NCBI RefSeq assembly: GCF_900141735.1
Contig: NZ_FQYO01000001.1
Span: 682,001 to 746,000, forward strand
Length of the DNA: 64,000 nucleotides
Source of the DNA: Wenxinia saemankumensis
Lineage (GTDB): Bacteria > Pseudomonadota > Alphaproteobacteria > Rhodobacterales > Rhodobacteraceae
Direction: 5' to 3'
In this document: positions 1 through 8,791 of the stretch, piece after piece
Layout of the letters: every line of letters begins with the position of its first letter
Position numbering within the stretch: position 1 is the first letter of the stretch
Position numbers and translations under genes: made by a program
The notes under the pieces: model-generated
Told to the model about the DNA's origin: nothing
The model's input: only the letters and a program-made list of their open reading frames with translations
Database searches by the model: none

Positions 1-987
1 GAGACGGCGAAGCGGCTGGGCATCCCGGTCGTCCCCGGCTCGGACGGGGGCGTGCCCGATCTCGTCTCGGCCCGGGCCGTCGCCCGCGACATCGGCTACC
101 CGGTCATCATCAAGGCGACGGCCGGCGGCGGCGGCCGCGGCATGAAGGTCGCCCATGACGACCGCGAGATGGAGCGCGCCTTCCAGACCGCGCGGTCCGA
201 GGCGAAGGCCGCCTTCGGCAACGACGAGGTCTATATCGAGAAGTATCTCGGGCAGCCCCGCCACATCGAGATCCAGGTCTTCGGCGACGGCAAGGGCGGC
301 GCGGTCCATCTCGGCGAGCGGGACTGCTCGCTGCAGCGGCGCCACCAGAAGGTTCTGGAAGAGGCCCCCGGTCCCGTCATCACCCCCGAACAGCGCGCGC
401 GGATCGGCAGGATCTGTGCCGATGCCGTGGCCGAGATCGGCTATGCCGGCGCCGGCACGGTGGAATTCCTGTTCGAGAACGGCGAATTCTATTTCATCGA
501 GATGAATACCCGCCTGCAGGTGGAGCATCCGGTCACGGAAGGGATCTTCGGCGTGGACCTCGTGCGCGAGCAGATCCGCGTCGCCTCCGGCCTGCCGATG
601 TCGTTCGGGCAGGACGATCTCGTCATCAACGGCCATTCCATCGAGGTGCGGATCAATGCCGAGACCGTGCCCGATTTCGCCCCGCGTCCCGGCAAGATCA
701 CCCAGTACCACGCGCCGGGCGGTCTGGGCGTCCGGATGGATTCGGCGCTCTACGACGGCTACCGCGTCCCGCCCTACTACGATTCGCTGATCGCCAAGCT
801 GATCGTGCATGGCCGCGACCGGCCCGAGGCGCTGTCGCGCCTCGCCCGCGCGCTGGGCGAGCTCATCATCGACGGGGTCGAGACGACGATCCCCCTCTTC
901 AACGACCTGCTGGCCGAGCCCGCGATCCAGTCGGGGGATTACGACATCCACTGGCTCGAGCGCTGGCTCAAGAGCCGTTACGCCTGA
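1..987 (+). CDS. accC: Acetyl-CoA carboxylase biotin carboxylase subunit (5' partial)
   Basis: Biotin carboxylase: ATP-dependent carboxylation of the biotin on AccB, the first half-reaction of malonyl-CoA synthesis in the cytosol. The reading frame is open from base 1, so the start lies outside the window. About 328 residues are visible against a usual length near 450, so roughly the first 120 residues are missing. Visible motifs are the ATP-grasp glycine-rich loop GGGGRGMKV, the [16 protein letters not shown] stretch that binds ATP and bicarbonate, and [14 protein letters not shown] with the metal-binding Glu/Asn and catalytic Arg. The C-terminal biotin carboxylase domain is intact to the stop. 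aat begins 13 bases downstream, a common arrangement in Rhodobacterales. accB is expected just left of the window. Confidence 0.96.
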   Translation, partial: ETAKRLGIPVVPGSDGGVPDLVSARAVARDIGYPVIIKATAGGGGRGMKVAHDDREMERAFQTARSEAKAAFGNDEVYIEKYLGQPRHIEIQVFGDGKGGAVHLGERDCSLQRRHQKVLEEAPGPVITPEQRARIGRICADAVAEIGYAGAGTVEFLFENGEFYFIEMNTRLQVEHPVTEGIFGVDLVREQIRVASGLPMSFGQDDLVINGHSIEVRINAETVPDFAPRPGKITQYHAPGGLGVRMDSALYDGYRVPPYYDSLIAKLIVHGRDRPEALSRLARALGELIIDGVETTIPLFNDLLAEPAIQSGDYDIHWLERWLKSRYA

Positions 988-1000
988 GGCCCGCCCGGCC

Positions 1001-1648
1001 ATGGCCCTGACGGCCCGCACGCTGCTCTCGGCCTATGCGGCGGGCGTCTTCCCGATGTCGGAAAGCCGGACCGACCCGGACCTGTTCTGGGTCGATCCGA
1101 AGCGGCGGGGCATTATCCCGCTGGAGGGCTTCCGCATCTCGCGCTCGCTGGCGCGGGTGCTGCGGCGGGACCGGTTCCACATCACGATCGACACCGCCTT
1201 CGACGCGGTGGTCGACGGCTGCGCCGACCGGGACGAGACATGGATCAACCCGACGATCCGCCGGCTCTACGGCGAGCTCCACCGGCTGGGCCACGGCCAT
1301 TCGGTCGAGGTCTGGGACGGCCCCGCCCCCGGGGCCGCGCTGGTCGGCGGGGTCTACGGCGTGACGCTGGGCGCGGCCTTCTTCGGCGAGAGCATGTTCT
1401 CGCGGCAGCGGGACGCGTCGAAGGTGGCGCTGGCCTATCTCGTGGACCGGCTGCGCGCCGGCGGCTTCGCCCTGTTCGACGTGCAGTTCCTGACCGATCA
1501 TCTCGCCAGTCTCGGCGCGATCGAGGTGGACCGCAGCACCTACGGCACCCTGCTGGAGCTGGCGATCCGCGAGACTGCCTCGTGGGAGGCGCCGGGGCCA
1601 CCCGGCCCCGGTCAGGGGGTTGTGCAGCGCAGCGCCCAGACGTCGTAG
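1001..1648 (+). CDS. aat: Leucyl/phenylalanyl-tRNA--protein transferase
   Basis: Adds Leu or Phe from aminoacyl-tRNA to proteins with N-terminal Lys or Arg, creating N-degrons read by the ClpS/ClpAP N-end-rule system. The 215-residue product has the family pattern: an N-terminal GVFPM segment, [13 protein letters not shown], then [12 protein letters not shown] and [14 protein letters not shown] in the GNAT-like core. The ATG at 1001 was chosen over upstream in-frame codons because homologues start with this [11 protein letters not shown]-type segment. It follows accC closely and is probably co-transcribed. Its last 37 bases overlap the convergent DUF2155 gene. Confidence 0.93.
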   Translation: MALTARTLLSAYAAGVFPMSESRTDPDLFWVDPKRRGIIPLEGFRISRSLARVLRRDRFHITIDTAFDAVVDGCADRDETWINPTIRRLYGELHRLGHGHSVEVWDGPAPGAALVGGVYGVTLGAAFFGESMFSRQRDASKVALAYLVDRLRAGGFALFDVQFLTDHLASLGAIEVDRSTYGTLLELAIRETASWEAPGPPGPGQGVVQRSAQTS

Positions 1649-1983
1649 CGCGGATGGTCCATCGCGTTCAGCGCGGGGGCCGAGGCGACCATCCAGCCCT
1701 GGAAGACCGGGTCCGGCACCGCCTGGTAGAAGATGGTGAGCCATTCCCAGGCGTCGCCCGCCGCGTTGCCCGCAGGATAGCGGCACTCGCCCAGCGCGAT
1801 CGACAGGTGCCCGACCGACGCCGCCTCGCCATTGGCGAGTTCGAGATCCGTGACCTGCCCGGTGATCTTGTCGAGCACGCGGATCGTGCCGCCCGTCCCC
1901 GTCTCGGCCTGCTGGGCGGCGGCGCCGCCGGCCGTGCCGAGGCACAGCGCCACGATCGCGAGGGCGCGCGGAAGGCGGATCAT
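1612..1983 (-). CDS. DUF2155 family exported protein
   Basis: A 123-residue protein with a Sec signal peptide (hydrophobic residues 5-20, likely cleavage after the AAA near residue 23) followed by a DUF2155 domain. The pattern is [12 protein letters not shown], then [11 protein letters not shown] and [24 protein letters not shown]. The paired cysteines could form a disulfide in the periplasm. The biochemical role of the family is unknown. The start codon overlaps the stop of the upstream NDUFA12 gene (ATGA), so the two are probably translated together. The 3' end overlaps aat tail to tail. Confidence 0.85.
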   Translation of the reverse strand: MIRLPRALAIVALCLGTAGGAAAQQAETGTGGTIRVLDKITGQVTDLELANGEAASVGHLSIALGECRYPAGNAAGDAWEWLTIFYQAVPDPVFQGWMVASAPALNAMDHPRYDVWALRCTTP

Positions 1984-2363
1984 TCCGGGGACCAGGCTTC
2001 GTAATCCGAACGCGGCGCGGGTTCACCCCGCAGGATCGATCCGGCGGGGGCATAGGCCTGCGGCGTCCCGGTCAGGTTCGGCAGGTGCGGCTTCTCCCAG
2101 GACTGGCGCCTCAGCGGCGCCTGCGTCGGCGGCTGATCCCAGGTCCGGTGCAGCCAGCCGTGCCATTCGGGCGCGATGCGGCTGCCCTCGATCTCGCCGT
2201 TGTAGATCACCCAGCGCTTCGTGTCGTCCGAGTTGCGGTAGTAGACGTTGCCCTGCTCGTCCTCGCCCACCTTCTCCCCGTGCCGCCAGGTAAAGAACTG
2301 GGTGTTGAACGTCTGGCCGTTCCACCAGGTCAGGGCGCGCAGGATCTTGGTCTTGAGGCTCAT
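1980..2363 (-). CDS. NADH:ubiquinone oxidoreductase accessory subunit NDUFA12 (B17.2-like)
   Basis: Alphaproteobacterial homologue of the mitochondrial complex I accessory subunit NDUFA12/B17.2. The 127 residues contain the family pattern [30 protein letters not shown], given here as WWNGQTFN and GNVYYRN, then [23 protein letters not shown] and a proline-rich tail. The MSLKTKI start at 2363 was preferred to an in-frame ATG ten codons upstream because a GAGGAGA ribosome site lies 6 bases before it. The gene is unlinked to the nuo cluster at 37-41 kb, as is usual for this subunit in the group. It shares a four-base overlap with the DUF2155 gene. Confidence 0.9.
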   Translation of the reverse strand: MSLKTKILRALTWWNGQTFNTQFFTWRHGEKVGEDEQGNVYYRNSDDTKRWVIYNGEIEGSRIAPEWHGWLHRTWDQPPTQAPLRRQSWEKPHLPNLTGTPQAYAPAGSILRGEPAPRSDYEAWSPE

Positions 2364-2418
2364 CGCTGTCTCCTCGGAGGCTCGCCTCCTCATGCCAGAG
2401 GGGGGCGGTCCCGTCCAG

Positions 2419-2805
2419 TCACCCCCGGCGGAGCCGTGCCGTGGCCTCGATCTCGATCCGCATCTCGGGCTCCTGCAGGCCGGCGACGATCATCGTCGCG
2501 GCGGGACGGCTGGCGCCGAAGGCTGCGGCGGTCACGGGCCAGCAGGCGGGCCAGTCCGCCGCGTCGGGCAGGATGTAGCGGATGCGGACGATGTCCGAGA
2601 GGTCGCCCCCCGCCTCTTCCAGCGCGCGGCCGATCGTCGCCAGAGCGTTGCGGCACTGGTCGGCCACGTCCGACGGCATGGTCATCGTGGCATAATCGTA
2701 GCCCGTCGTCCCCGAGACGAAGGCCCAGCCATCCGCCACGACGGCGCGGGAATAGCCGATCCGCTCCTCGAAAGGGGATCCGGTGGTGATCAGGCGGCGA
2801 TCCAT
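2419..2805 (-). CDS. RidA/YjgF/YER057c family protein
   Basis: A 128-residue RidA-family protein. Members form trimers and hydrolyse reactive enamine/imine intermediates from PLP enzymes, though many subfamilies have other roles. Visible features are the N-terminal [14 protein letters not shown] segment, the central VSGTTGYD motif, the [20 protein letters not shown] helix and the C-terminal [11 protein letters not shown] strand. The arginine that binds the substrate carboxylate in canonical RidA (in an R-P-x-R type context) is not clearly present, so deaminase activity is uncertain. It is divergent from the cupin gene across 77 bases. Confidence 0.85.
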   Translation of the reverse strand: MDRRLITTGSPFEERIGYSRAVVADGWAFVSGTTGYDYATMTMPSDVADQCRNALATIGRALEEAGGDLSDIVRIRYILPDAADWPACWPVTAAAFGASRPAATMIVAGLQEPEMRIEIEATARLRRG

Positions 2806-2882
2806 CCTGCCACGCTAGGCGCCGCCCCGGGTCGCCGCAAGATCGGCGGGCGCTAGCTGGCGCCGCACAAGGAGGAGCCGAC

Positions 2883-3299
2883 ATGGACCATCATCCCGCC
2901 ACGTCCCGCCCCGTCACGGACGGCGCGCCCGAAACCTTCACGGGCCGGGTCCGCATCGCCCCGGTGATCGAGGCGCCCGAGCCGTCGCAGCTGCGATCCT
3001 ACCTCGTGACCTTCGCGGCCGGGGCCCGCACCCACTGGCACACCCATCCGCTCGGCCAGGCGATCCACGTCCTCTCGGGCGAGGGCCGGGCCCAACGCGA
3101 CGGGGGCGAGATCCTCACCCTTCATCCCGGGGACACGGTCTGGTTCGCCCCCGACGAGCGACACTGGCACGGCGCCGGACCGGACGGCGAGATGACCCAT
3201 ATCGCGATGCAGGAGGCGCTGGACGGCAAGGCGGTGGACTGGTCCGACCCGGTCGAGGAGGCGCATTATGCCGGCACCGGGCGGGCGGTGCCCGGCTGA
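2883..3299 (+). CDS. Cupin domain-containing protein
   Basis: A 138-residue single-domain cupin. The first cupin motif is visible as HWHTHPLGQAIHVLSGEG and the second as PGDTVWFAPDERHWHGAG, giving a His/His/His(/Glu) metal site in a beta-barrel. Related proteins are often annotated as carboxymuconolactone-decarboxylase-linked or quercetinase-like cupins; the substrate cannot be read from the sequence. A perfect AAGGAGG ribosome site lies 7 bases before the ATG, suggesting strong translation. It is transcribed away from RidA and ends at a bidirectional terminator shared with clpX. Confidence 0.82.
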   Translation: MDHHPATSRPVTDGAPETFTGRVRIAPVIEAPEPSQLRSYLVTFAAGARTHWHTHPLGQAIHVLSGEGRAQRDGGEILTLHPGDTVWFAPDERHWHGAGPDGEMTHIAMQEALDGKAVDWSDPVEEAHYAGTGRAVPG

Positions 3300-3312
3300 G
3301 GGGCGCCGGAAC

Positions 3313-3346
3313 GGAAAAGGGGCCGGACGATGCCGGCCCCTTTTCC
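3313..3346. terminator. Bidirectional intrinsic terminator (cupin / clpX)
   Basis: A perfect 14-bp inverted repeat (3313-3326 with 3333-3346) with a 6-base loop. The stem is GC-rich at its centre and carries an A4 tract on one side and a T4 tract on the other, so it reads as a terminator in both directions. It sits between the convergent cupin and clpX genes, where such an element is expected. Confidence 0.85.
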
Positions 3347-3363
3347 CCGAATGCGTCGGTCCG

Positions 3364-4641
3364 TCAGCTCGCCGTCGCCTTGGCGCCGGACTTCTTGCCC
3401 GCCTGGTCGGCGTAGATCATCAGCGGCGCGGCGTCGGGGCTCACCGCTTCCTCGTTGACCACCACCTCGGACACGTCCGTCAGGGACGGCAGGTCGAACA
3501 TCGTGTCGAGCAGGATGTCCTCCATGATCGACCGCAGGCCGCGGGCGCCGGTCTTGCGCTCGATCGCGCGGCGGGCGATCGCCTTCAGCGCGTCGTCGGT
3601 GAAGGTCAGCTTCACGTCCTCGATGTCGAAGAGGCGGGCATATTGCTTGACCAGCGCGTTCTTCGGCTCGGTCAGGATGGTGACCAGCGCGCCCTCGTCC
3701 AGATCCTCGAGCGTGGCGATCACCGGCAGGCGGCCGACGAATTCGGGGATCAGGCCGAATTTCAGCAGATCCTCGGGCTCGAGATCGTGGAAGATCTCGC
3801 CGATGCCGCGGCTGTCGGGGTCGCGCACGTCGGCGCCGAAGCCCATCGCGCTGCCCTTGCCCCGCTGGGCGATGATCTTGTCGAGTCCCGCGAAGGCGCC
3901 GCCGCAGATGAACAGGATGTTCGTCGTGTCCACCTGCAGGAATTCCTGCTGCGGATGCTTGCGTCCGCCCTGGGGCGGCACGGAGGCGACGGTCCCTTCC
4001 ATGATCTTGAGCAGGGCCTGCTGCACCCCCTCGCCCGACACGTCGCGGGTGATCGAGGGGTTGTCGGACTTGCGGGTGATCTTGTCGACCTCGTCGATGT
4101 AGACGATGCCGCGCTGCGCCCGCTCCACGTTGTATTCGCTGGCCTGCAGCAGCTTGAGGATGATGTTCTCGACATCCTCGCCGACATAGCCCGCCTCGGT
4201 CAGCGTCGTCGCGTCCGCCATGGTGAACGGCACGTCGAGGATGCGGGCCAGCGTCTGGGCCAGCAGCGTCTTGCCGCAGCCGGTCGGGCCGATGAGCAGG
4301 ATGTTGGATTTCGCCAGCTCGATATCGGCGGATTTCTGGGCGTGGTTCAGACGCTTGTAATGGTTGTGGACCGCGACAGAGAGCACGCGCTTGGCGTGAA
4401 GCTGGCCGATCACGTAATCGTCCAGCACGTCGCAGATCTCGCGCGGGGTCGGCACGCCGTCCGAGGCCTTGAGCCCGGCGGACTTCGTCTCCTCGCGGAT
4501 GATGTCCATGCACAGCTCGACGCATTCGTCGCAGATGAACACGGTCGGTCCCGCGATCAGCTTGCGCACCTCGTGCTGCGACTTTCCGCAGAAGCTGCAG
4601 TAGAGCGTGTTCTTGCTGTCGCCGTTCGACGTAGTCGCCAT
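3364..4641 (-). CDS. clpX: ATP-dependent Clp protease ATP-binding subunit ClpX
   Basis: AAA+ unfoldase that feeds tagged proteins to ClpP. The 425-residue product starts at the ATG at 4641, preceded by GGAGGTGAG; an in-frame ATG 11 codons upstream lacks this. The N-terminal C4 zinc-binding domain uses Cys15, Cys18, Cys37 and Cys40. Walker A is GPTGCGKT at residues 118-125, Walker B is VYIDEVDKI near 180, and sensor and arginine-finger regions follow. The loop that docks on ClpP reads MGF (in SAMGFGAD) where many homologues have IGF. It lies downstream of clpP in the usual clpP-clpX order with a hairpin in the spacer. Confidence 0.97.
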   Translation of the reverse strand: MATTSNGDSKNTLYCSFCGKSQHEVRKLIAGPTVFICDECVELCMDIIREETKSAGLKASDGVPTPREICDVLDDYVIGQLHAKRVLSVAVHNHYKRLNHAQKSADIELAKSNILLIGPTGCGKTLLAQTLARILDVPFTMADATTLTEAGYVGEDVENIILKLLQASEYNVERAQRGIVYIDEVDKITRKSDNPSITRDVSGEGVQQALLKIMEGTVASVPPQGGRKHPQQEFLQVDTTNILFICGGAFAGLDKIIAQRGKGSAMGFGADVRDPDSRGIGEIFHDLEPEDLLKFGLIPEFVGRLPVIATLEDLDEGALVTILTEPKNALVKQYARLFDIEDVKLTFTDDALKAIARRAIERKTGARGLRSIMEDILLDTMFDLPSLTDVSEVVVNEEAVSPDAAPLMIYADQAGKKSGAKATAS

Positions 4642-4683
4642 CTCGCTCACCTCCGGCCCGGTGGCCGTTCGCATGTTGTTCGT

Positions 4684-4712
4684 GCTGCCCTATCGGCGGA
4701 CGATAGGGCAGC
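4684..4712. promoter_or_regulatory. Hairpin in the clpP-clpX spacer
   Basis: A perfect 12-bp inverted repeat (4684-4695 with 4701-4712) around a 5-base loop, located between the clpP stop and the clpX start. In the direction of clpPX transcription it is not followed by a T-run, so it is more likely an RNA processing or stability element, or an operator, than a full terminator. On the opposite strand a short T tract follows. Confidence 0.55.
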
Positions 4713-4768
4713 CGTTTTGCAGGCTCAACGCCAAAACGTCGCCGTGGTGTTCACGCCCCCTTGGGGTC

Positions 4769-5398
4769 TCAGCTCACAGCGTCCTGCTGGGCGTCGCGGC
4801 TTTCCACGATCTCGTCGATCAGGCCCCATTCCTTGGCGTCCTGCGGCGACATGAAGTTGTCGCGCTCCAGCGCGGCCTCGACCTTCTTCAGCGGCTGGCC
4901 GGTATGCTTGACGTAGATCTGGTTCAGCTGGTCCTTCAGCTTCTGCGTCTCCTGCGCGTGGATCATGATGTCCGTCGCCTGGCCCTGGTAGCCGCCGGAG
5001 GGCTGGTGAACCATGATCCGGCTGTTGGGCAGCGAGAAGCGCATCCCCTTCGCCCCCGCCGTCAGCAGCAGCGACCCCATCGAGGCCGCCTGCCCCACGA
5101 CGAGGGTCGAGACGGCGGGGCGGATGTACTGCATCGTGTCGTAGATCGACAGGCCCGCGGTCACGACGCCGCCGGGGCTGTTGATGTACATGGAGATCTC
5201 CTTCTTCGGATTCTCCGCCTCGAGGTGCAGCAGCTGCGCCACGACGAGCTGGCTCATCCCGTCATGGACGGGACCGTTGAGGAAGACGATCCGCTCCTTC
5301 AGCAGGCGCGAGAAGATGTCGTAGGCCCGTTCGCCGCGGGAGGTCTGCTCGACCACCATCGGAACGAGGTTCATGTAGGTTTCCACGGGGTCGCGCAT
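4769..5398 (-). CDS. clpP: ATP-dependent Clp endopeptidase proteolytic subunit ClpP
   Basis: Serine protease that forms the tetradecameric chamber of ClpXP/ClpAP. The 209-residue product carries the full triad: Ser106 in [10 protein letters not shown], His131 in MVHQPSGG and Asp180 in ERDNFMS. Positions match the E. coli triad after allowing for the N-terminal extension. The N-terminal axial-loop region and the oligomerisation handle (residues 140-165) are intact. clpX follows 127 bases downstream on the same strand. A weak heat-shock-type promoter can be drawn upstream. Confidence 0.97.
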   Translation of the reverse strand: MRDPVETYMNLVPMVVEQTSRGERAYDIFSRLLKERIVFLNGPVHDGMSQLVVAQLLHLEAENPKKEISMYINSPGGVVTAGLSIYDTMQYIRPAVSTLVVGQAASMGSLLLTAGAKGMRFSLPNSRIMVHQPSGGYQGQATDIMIHAQETQKLKDQLNQIYVKHTGQPLKKVEAALERDNFMSPQDAKEWGLIDEIVESRDAQQDAVS

Positions 5399-5476
5399 GT
5401 CGGGGGGCCTTTCGGGACATTCGCCCGGGCGCGGGGGCCACGGGCGCTTTACGGGTAGGGAAAAAGTCCTGAGCGA

Positions 5477-5506
5477 ATCTTAGGTATCCCGCCGGGGGCT
5501 CGCAAG
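5477..5506 (-). promoter_or_regulatory. Possible heat-shock (sigma-32-like) promoter upstream of clpP
   Basis: On the minus strand CTTG (5506-5503) is followed after 18 bases by CCTAAGAT (5484-5477), loosely like the alphaproteobacterial heat-shock pattern CTTG-N17/18-CYTATNT. The position, about 80 bases before the clpP start, is suitable. The match is partial, so this is a weak call. Confidence 0.25.
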
Positions 5507-5552
5507 GGCACCTGCCGGCGCGCGGAGGGCCGCCGCGACGTCGGCCGGCGGC

Positions 5553-6449
5553 TCAACCCAGCGGGGCGTTCTCGCTGCCCGCCTCGGGATGGGTCAGGTG
5601 CGCCGGACGCGGATGGTCGCGGGCGAGACCGCGCCGCTCGAGCACGACGTTCACCGCGGCGCCGAGCAGGATGAGGTAGGCCGAGATGTAGAGCCACATC
5701 AGCATCGCCGCCGCCGCCCCGATCGAGCCGTAGACCTCGTTGTACCGGCCGAAATTCGACAGGTAGAGCGAGAAGCCGGTCGACGCGAGCAGCCACAGCA
5801 GGATGACCAGCAGGGCCCCCGGCGTGATCCAGCGCGGGCGCGCCTCGCGCCGGTTGGGGCCGAAACGGTAGAGGATGCCGAGACCCACGATCAGAACCGA
5901 GATCGCGATCAGCCAGCGCGACAGCTCGATCACCGCCGCCGCCTGCCAGGGCAGCGGCAGGAAGTCGATGACGACGGGCACGATCACGACGAGGGTCAGC
6001 GCGGTGAAGGCCACGCCGATCAGCGAGGCGGTCATGCCCAGCGCCACCAGAAGGCTGCGGACCCCGCCCCGCAGCGGGCGGTCGTAGATCGCGTTCAGCG
6101 CCCGCATCAGCGCCGCGATGGCGACCCGGGCCGAGAACATGGCGATCGACAGCGACAGCACCGCGCTGAAGGTCAGCGTCTCGGGCCGGGCCGAGAGCAG
6201 CGCCTCCATCTGCCGGAAGAGCACGTCGTAGACATCGCCCGGCACCAGCTCCTGCATCAGCTGCAACTGCGTCAGCACGACGCGCGGATCGGCGAAGAGG
6301 CCGAAGATCGAGATCAGCGCCGCGACCGCGGGGAACAGCGAGAACATCCCGAAGAAGGCGACGGCGGCCGCGATCAGGCCCAGATGGACCCGGTCGGCCA
6401 CCATCCAGACCTTCAGGAAGGTCCCGCCGAAATCCTTGATCCGTTCCAT
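5553..6449 (-). CDS. YihY/virulence factor BrkB family membrane protein
   Basis: A 298-residue inner-membrane protein of the YihY/BrkB family with about six hydrophobic segments. Family hallmarks are VHLGLIAAAVAFFGMFSLFP near residues 21-40, the amphipathic stretch around the LVPGDVYD segment, and NAIYDRPLRGGVRS near 130. The C-terminal half has YGSIGAAAAMLMWLYISAYLIL. Members were once called ribonuclease BN, but that activity belongs to another protein; the real function is unsettled. It lies 88 bases downstream of otsA on the same strand. Confidence 0.88.
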   Translation of the reverse strand: MERIKDFGGTFLKVWMVADRVHLGLIAAAVAFFGMFSLFPAVAALISIFGLFADPRVVLTQLQLMQELVPGDVYDVLFRQMEALLSARPETLTFSAVLSLSIAMFSARVAIAALMRALNAIYDRPLRGGVRSLLVALGMTASLIGVAFTALTLVVIVPVVIDFLPLPWQAAAVIELSRWLIAISVLIVGLGILYRFGPNRREARPRWITPGALLVILLWLLASTGFSLYLSNFGRYNEVYGSIGAAAAMLMWLYISAYLILLGAAVNVVLERRGLARDHPRPAHLTHPEAGSENAPLG

Positions 6450-6504
6450 GCCGTGGGGTCCATCCTGAGGGCGGCACGGCTGCGCCTGCCCGAGGAGGGG
6501 TAGT

Positions 6505-6533
6505 GCGCGGATCCCCGCTTGTCGAATCCGCGC
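6505..6533. terminator. Hairpin just downstream of otsA
   Basis: An 8-bp inverted repeat (6505-6512 with 6526-6533) with a 13-base loop immediately after the otsA stop on the minus strand. There is no T-run, so termination would be weak or factor-dependent. It may separate the otsBA message from the downstream YihY gene. Confidence 0.35.
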
Positions 6534-6537
6534 GGCG

Positions 6538-7899
6538 TCAAATCGTGCCGGCTGTGGCCAATGCGTCGAGATAGGTCGTCGTCCACCAGTCGATGTCGTG
6601 TTCGCGAATGGCGGCGATCAGCGACAGGTGGCGGGCGATGCGCTCGTGCTCGGGCATCGACAGCGCGGCACGGATCGCTCGGGAGGTGTCGCCGATATCG
6701 TAGGGGTTCACCATCAGCGCGGCGTCCAGCTGCTCGGCCGCGCCGGCGAAATGCGACAGGATCAGCACCCCCGGATCGGCGCCGTCCTGCGCGGCGACGT
6801 ATTCCTTTGCCACCAGGTTCATCCCGTCCGCCAGCGGCGTGACCAGCATCGCGTCCGCCCGCCTGTAGAGACCGGCGAGGATCTCGCGCGGGATGTTCTT
6901 CCGGATGTAGCGGATCGGCGTCCAGTCGAGCTCGGCATGTTCGCCGTTCACCCGGCCGGCCATCTCCTCCAGCTCCTCGCGGATATCGCGATAGGCCTCG
7001 ACGTCCTCGCGGCTGGGCGGCGCGATCTGCAGCAGCGTCGCGCGCGGCTCATCCGGCTGGCCGGTGCGGAGGAACTCGCCGAAGGCGGCGAACCGGTTCG
7101 GGATGCCCTTGGAATAGTCCAGCCGGTCGACGCCGAGGACCAGCTTCTCGCCGGGGTCGAGCCGCAGGGTTCGGTCGGCATCCCCGGCCGCGTCGGCGGC
7201 CTCGGCGAAGTCGTCGACATCGATCCCGATCGGAAAGCTGGCGAGGCGGAACTGCCGGTCGCGGAACTTCATCCGTCCCTTCAGCAGCATCTCGGCCCCG
7301 TTCTCGCGCAGGACGTTGATCGCCGCCGAGACGTCGCGCACCGTCTGCAGCCCCACGAGGTCGTAGGCCGCGACCCATTCGGGCAGGTACTTGTTCTCGG
7401 GCAGGGCCGGCACGTCCGAGACGTTGGGGAACGGGATGTGCAGGAAGAAGCCGACCCGGTTCTCGACCCCCTCGAGCCGAAGCGCCCGCGCGAGCGGAAG
7501 GAAGTGGTAGTCGTGGACCCAGATCATGTCGTCCGGCCCGGCCTCGGCGGCGATCAGCCGGGCGACCTTGCGGTTCACCTCCCAGTAGGTCCGCGCCGCG
7601 TCCTGGTCGAGCGTCATGAGGTCCGCCCGGTGATGGAAGAGCGGCCAGAGCGTCGAATTGGCGTAATCGAGGTAGAAGCCCTTGTGTTCCGCCGGGGTGA
7701 GGTCGAAGGACCGCCGCCGGTAGGGCTCGTCCGCGATCGGGGTCAGCCCCTCGGCCGGGCTGTCGGTGACCTTGCCGGAATTGCCGATCCAGATCCCGCC
7801 GCGGGCCTTGAGCGCGTCGTGCAGCGCCACGACCAGCCCGCCGGACGGCGCGCTGTCGGTGGGGATCCGGTTCGAGACGACGATGAGACGGCCGGCCAC
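6538..7899 (-). CDS. otsA: Alpha,alpha-trehalose-phosphate synthase (UDP-forming)
   Basis: GT20 glycosyltransferase making trehalose-6-phosphate from UDP-glucose and glucose-6-phosphate. The 453-residue product shows the N-terminal VVSNRIP and SGGLV substrate loops, the VHDYHFLPLA segment, GVDRLDYSKGIP and the C-terminal nucleotide-sugar site TPLADGMNLVAKEYVA. The start is GTG at 7899, with a GAGGAG ribosome site embedded in the last codons of otsB. The two genes are only four bases apart in the order otsB-otsA. Trehalose is a compatible solute, so osmotic or desiccation stress is the likely context. Confidence 0.96.
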   Translation of the reverse strand: MAGRLIVVSNRIPTDSAPSGGLVVALHDALKARGGIWIGNSGKVTDSPAEGLTPIADEPYRRRSFDLTPAEHKGFYLDYANSTLWPLFHHRADLMTLDQDAARTYWEVNRKVARLIAAEAGPDDMIWVHDYHFLPLARALRLEGVENRVGFFLHIPFPNVSDVPALPENKYLPEWVAAYDLVGLQTVRDVSAAINVLRENGAEMLLKGRMKFRDRQFRLASFPIGIDVDDFAEAADAAGDADRTLRLDPGEKLVLGVDRLDYSKGIPNRFAAFGEFLRTGQPDEPRATLLQIAPPSREDVEAYRDIREELEEMAGRVNGEHAELDWTPIRYIRKNIPREILAGLYRRADAMLVTPLADGMNLVAKEYVAAQDGADPGVLILSHFAGAAEQLDAALMVNPYDIGDTSRAIRAALSMPEHERIARHLSLIAAIREHDIDWWTTTYLDALATAGTI

Positions 7900-7903
7900 G
7901 GGT

Positions 7904-8680
7904 TCACTCCTCTGTGATCGTTATCCACGCGGACAAAACGCGTCGGACGGCGGACGGGTCCGCCAGGCGGTAGGGCGCGGTGGTCTCGCCCTCGCCCACC
8001 TTGACCGCGATGCCGCCCTGCCCCGCCACCCAGGCGAGCGCCGGCTCGTCCGTGGCGTCATCGCCGAGGAAGACCGGCGTGCGGCCGGCCCAGCCCTCGC
8101 GGTCCATCCGGGCGGCGATGGCGGGGGCCTTGCCGATCCCGTCGGGGCGCAGCTCGGCCGCCATCTTGGCGGCATGGAACTCGAACTCGGGATAGGCTGC
8201 CGCCTGCTCCTCGATGAAGGCGGTCGCCTCCGCCGCGCGCTCCGGGGCGCGACGGTAGTGCAGGACGACGCCGGTCGGCTTGCGCTCGACGATGAGCCCC
8301 GCCTTGCCGGCTGCGAAGGCCTCCGTCGCCTCGATCACGCGGCCGAGCGCGTCGCCGGTCGCGGCCGGGTGCCGCTCGAGCCTGTCGCCCTCGCGCTGCT
8401 CGGCCCCGTGGCCGCCGATCAGAAGCCCCCCGAAATCCGGCAGGAAGCCGGCGAGGTGCGGCACCGCGCGCCCGCTGACCAGCGCCGCATGTCGCTCCGT
8501 GCGGTCCAGAAGCGCGGTCAGAAGCCCCGGCAGGTCGGCGCCGACGACGATCCCGTCCGGCGTCTCGGCCAGGTCGACGAGCGTGCCGTCGAAATCGAGG
8601 AAGACCGCCGCCTCTCCGGGGTCGAGCGCGCCCAGCGCCAGGTTGAGATCTCTCTCGTCGCCCTCGATGAGGTTGCTCAT
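7904..8680 (-). CDS. otsB: Trehalose-6-phosphate phosphatase
   Basis: HAD-superfamily phosphatase that completes trehalose synthesis. The 258-residue product has the nucleophile motif FLDFDGTLVDLAE near residue 28, the cap domain in the middle, and the metal-binding FLGDDATDEPAL motif near residue 200. It is the first gene of the otsBA operon on the minus strand and is translationally linked to otsA. The ROK regulator lies 111 bases upstream in the same orientation, so read-through from it is possible. Confidence 0.94.
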   Translation of the reverse strand: MSNLIEGDERDLNLALGALDPGEAAVFLDFDGTLVDLAETPDGIVVGADLPGLLTALLDRTERHAALVSGRAVPHLAGFLPDFGGLLIGGHGAEQREGDRLERHPAATGDALGRVIEATEAFAAGKAGLIVERKPTGVVLHYRRAPERAAEATAFIEEQAAAYPEFEFHAAKMAAELRPDGIGKAPAIAARMDREGWAGRTPVFLGDDATDEPALAWVAGQGGIAVKVGEGETTAPYRLADPSAVRRVLSAWITITEE

Positions 8681-8791
8681 GCCGGTCCCCGCGCCCGCAG
8701 CCGGTCGCTCCGGCCTATCGCGCGGTCATCTAGGCCGCCGCCCGGGACGGGAAAGTCGCGGGGCGGCTTCCCTTGCGGCGCGGCCGGCGAT

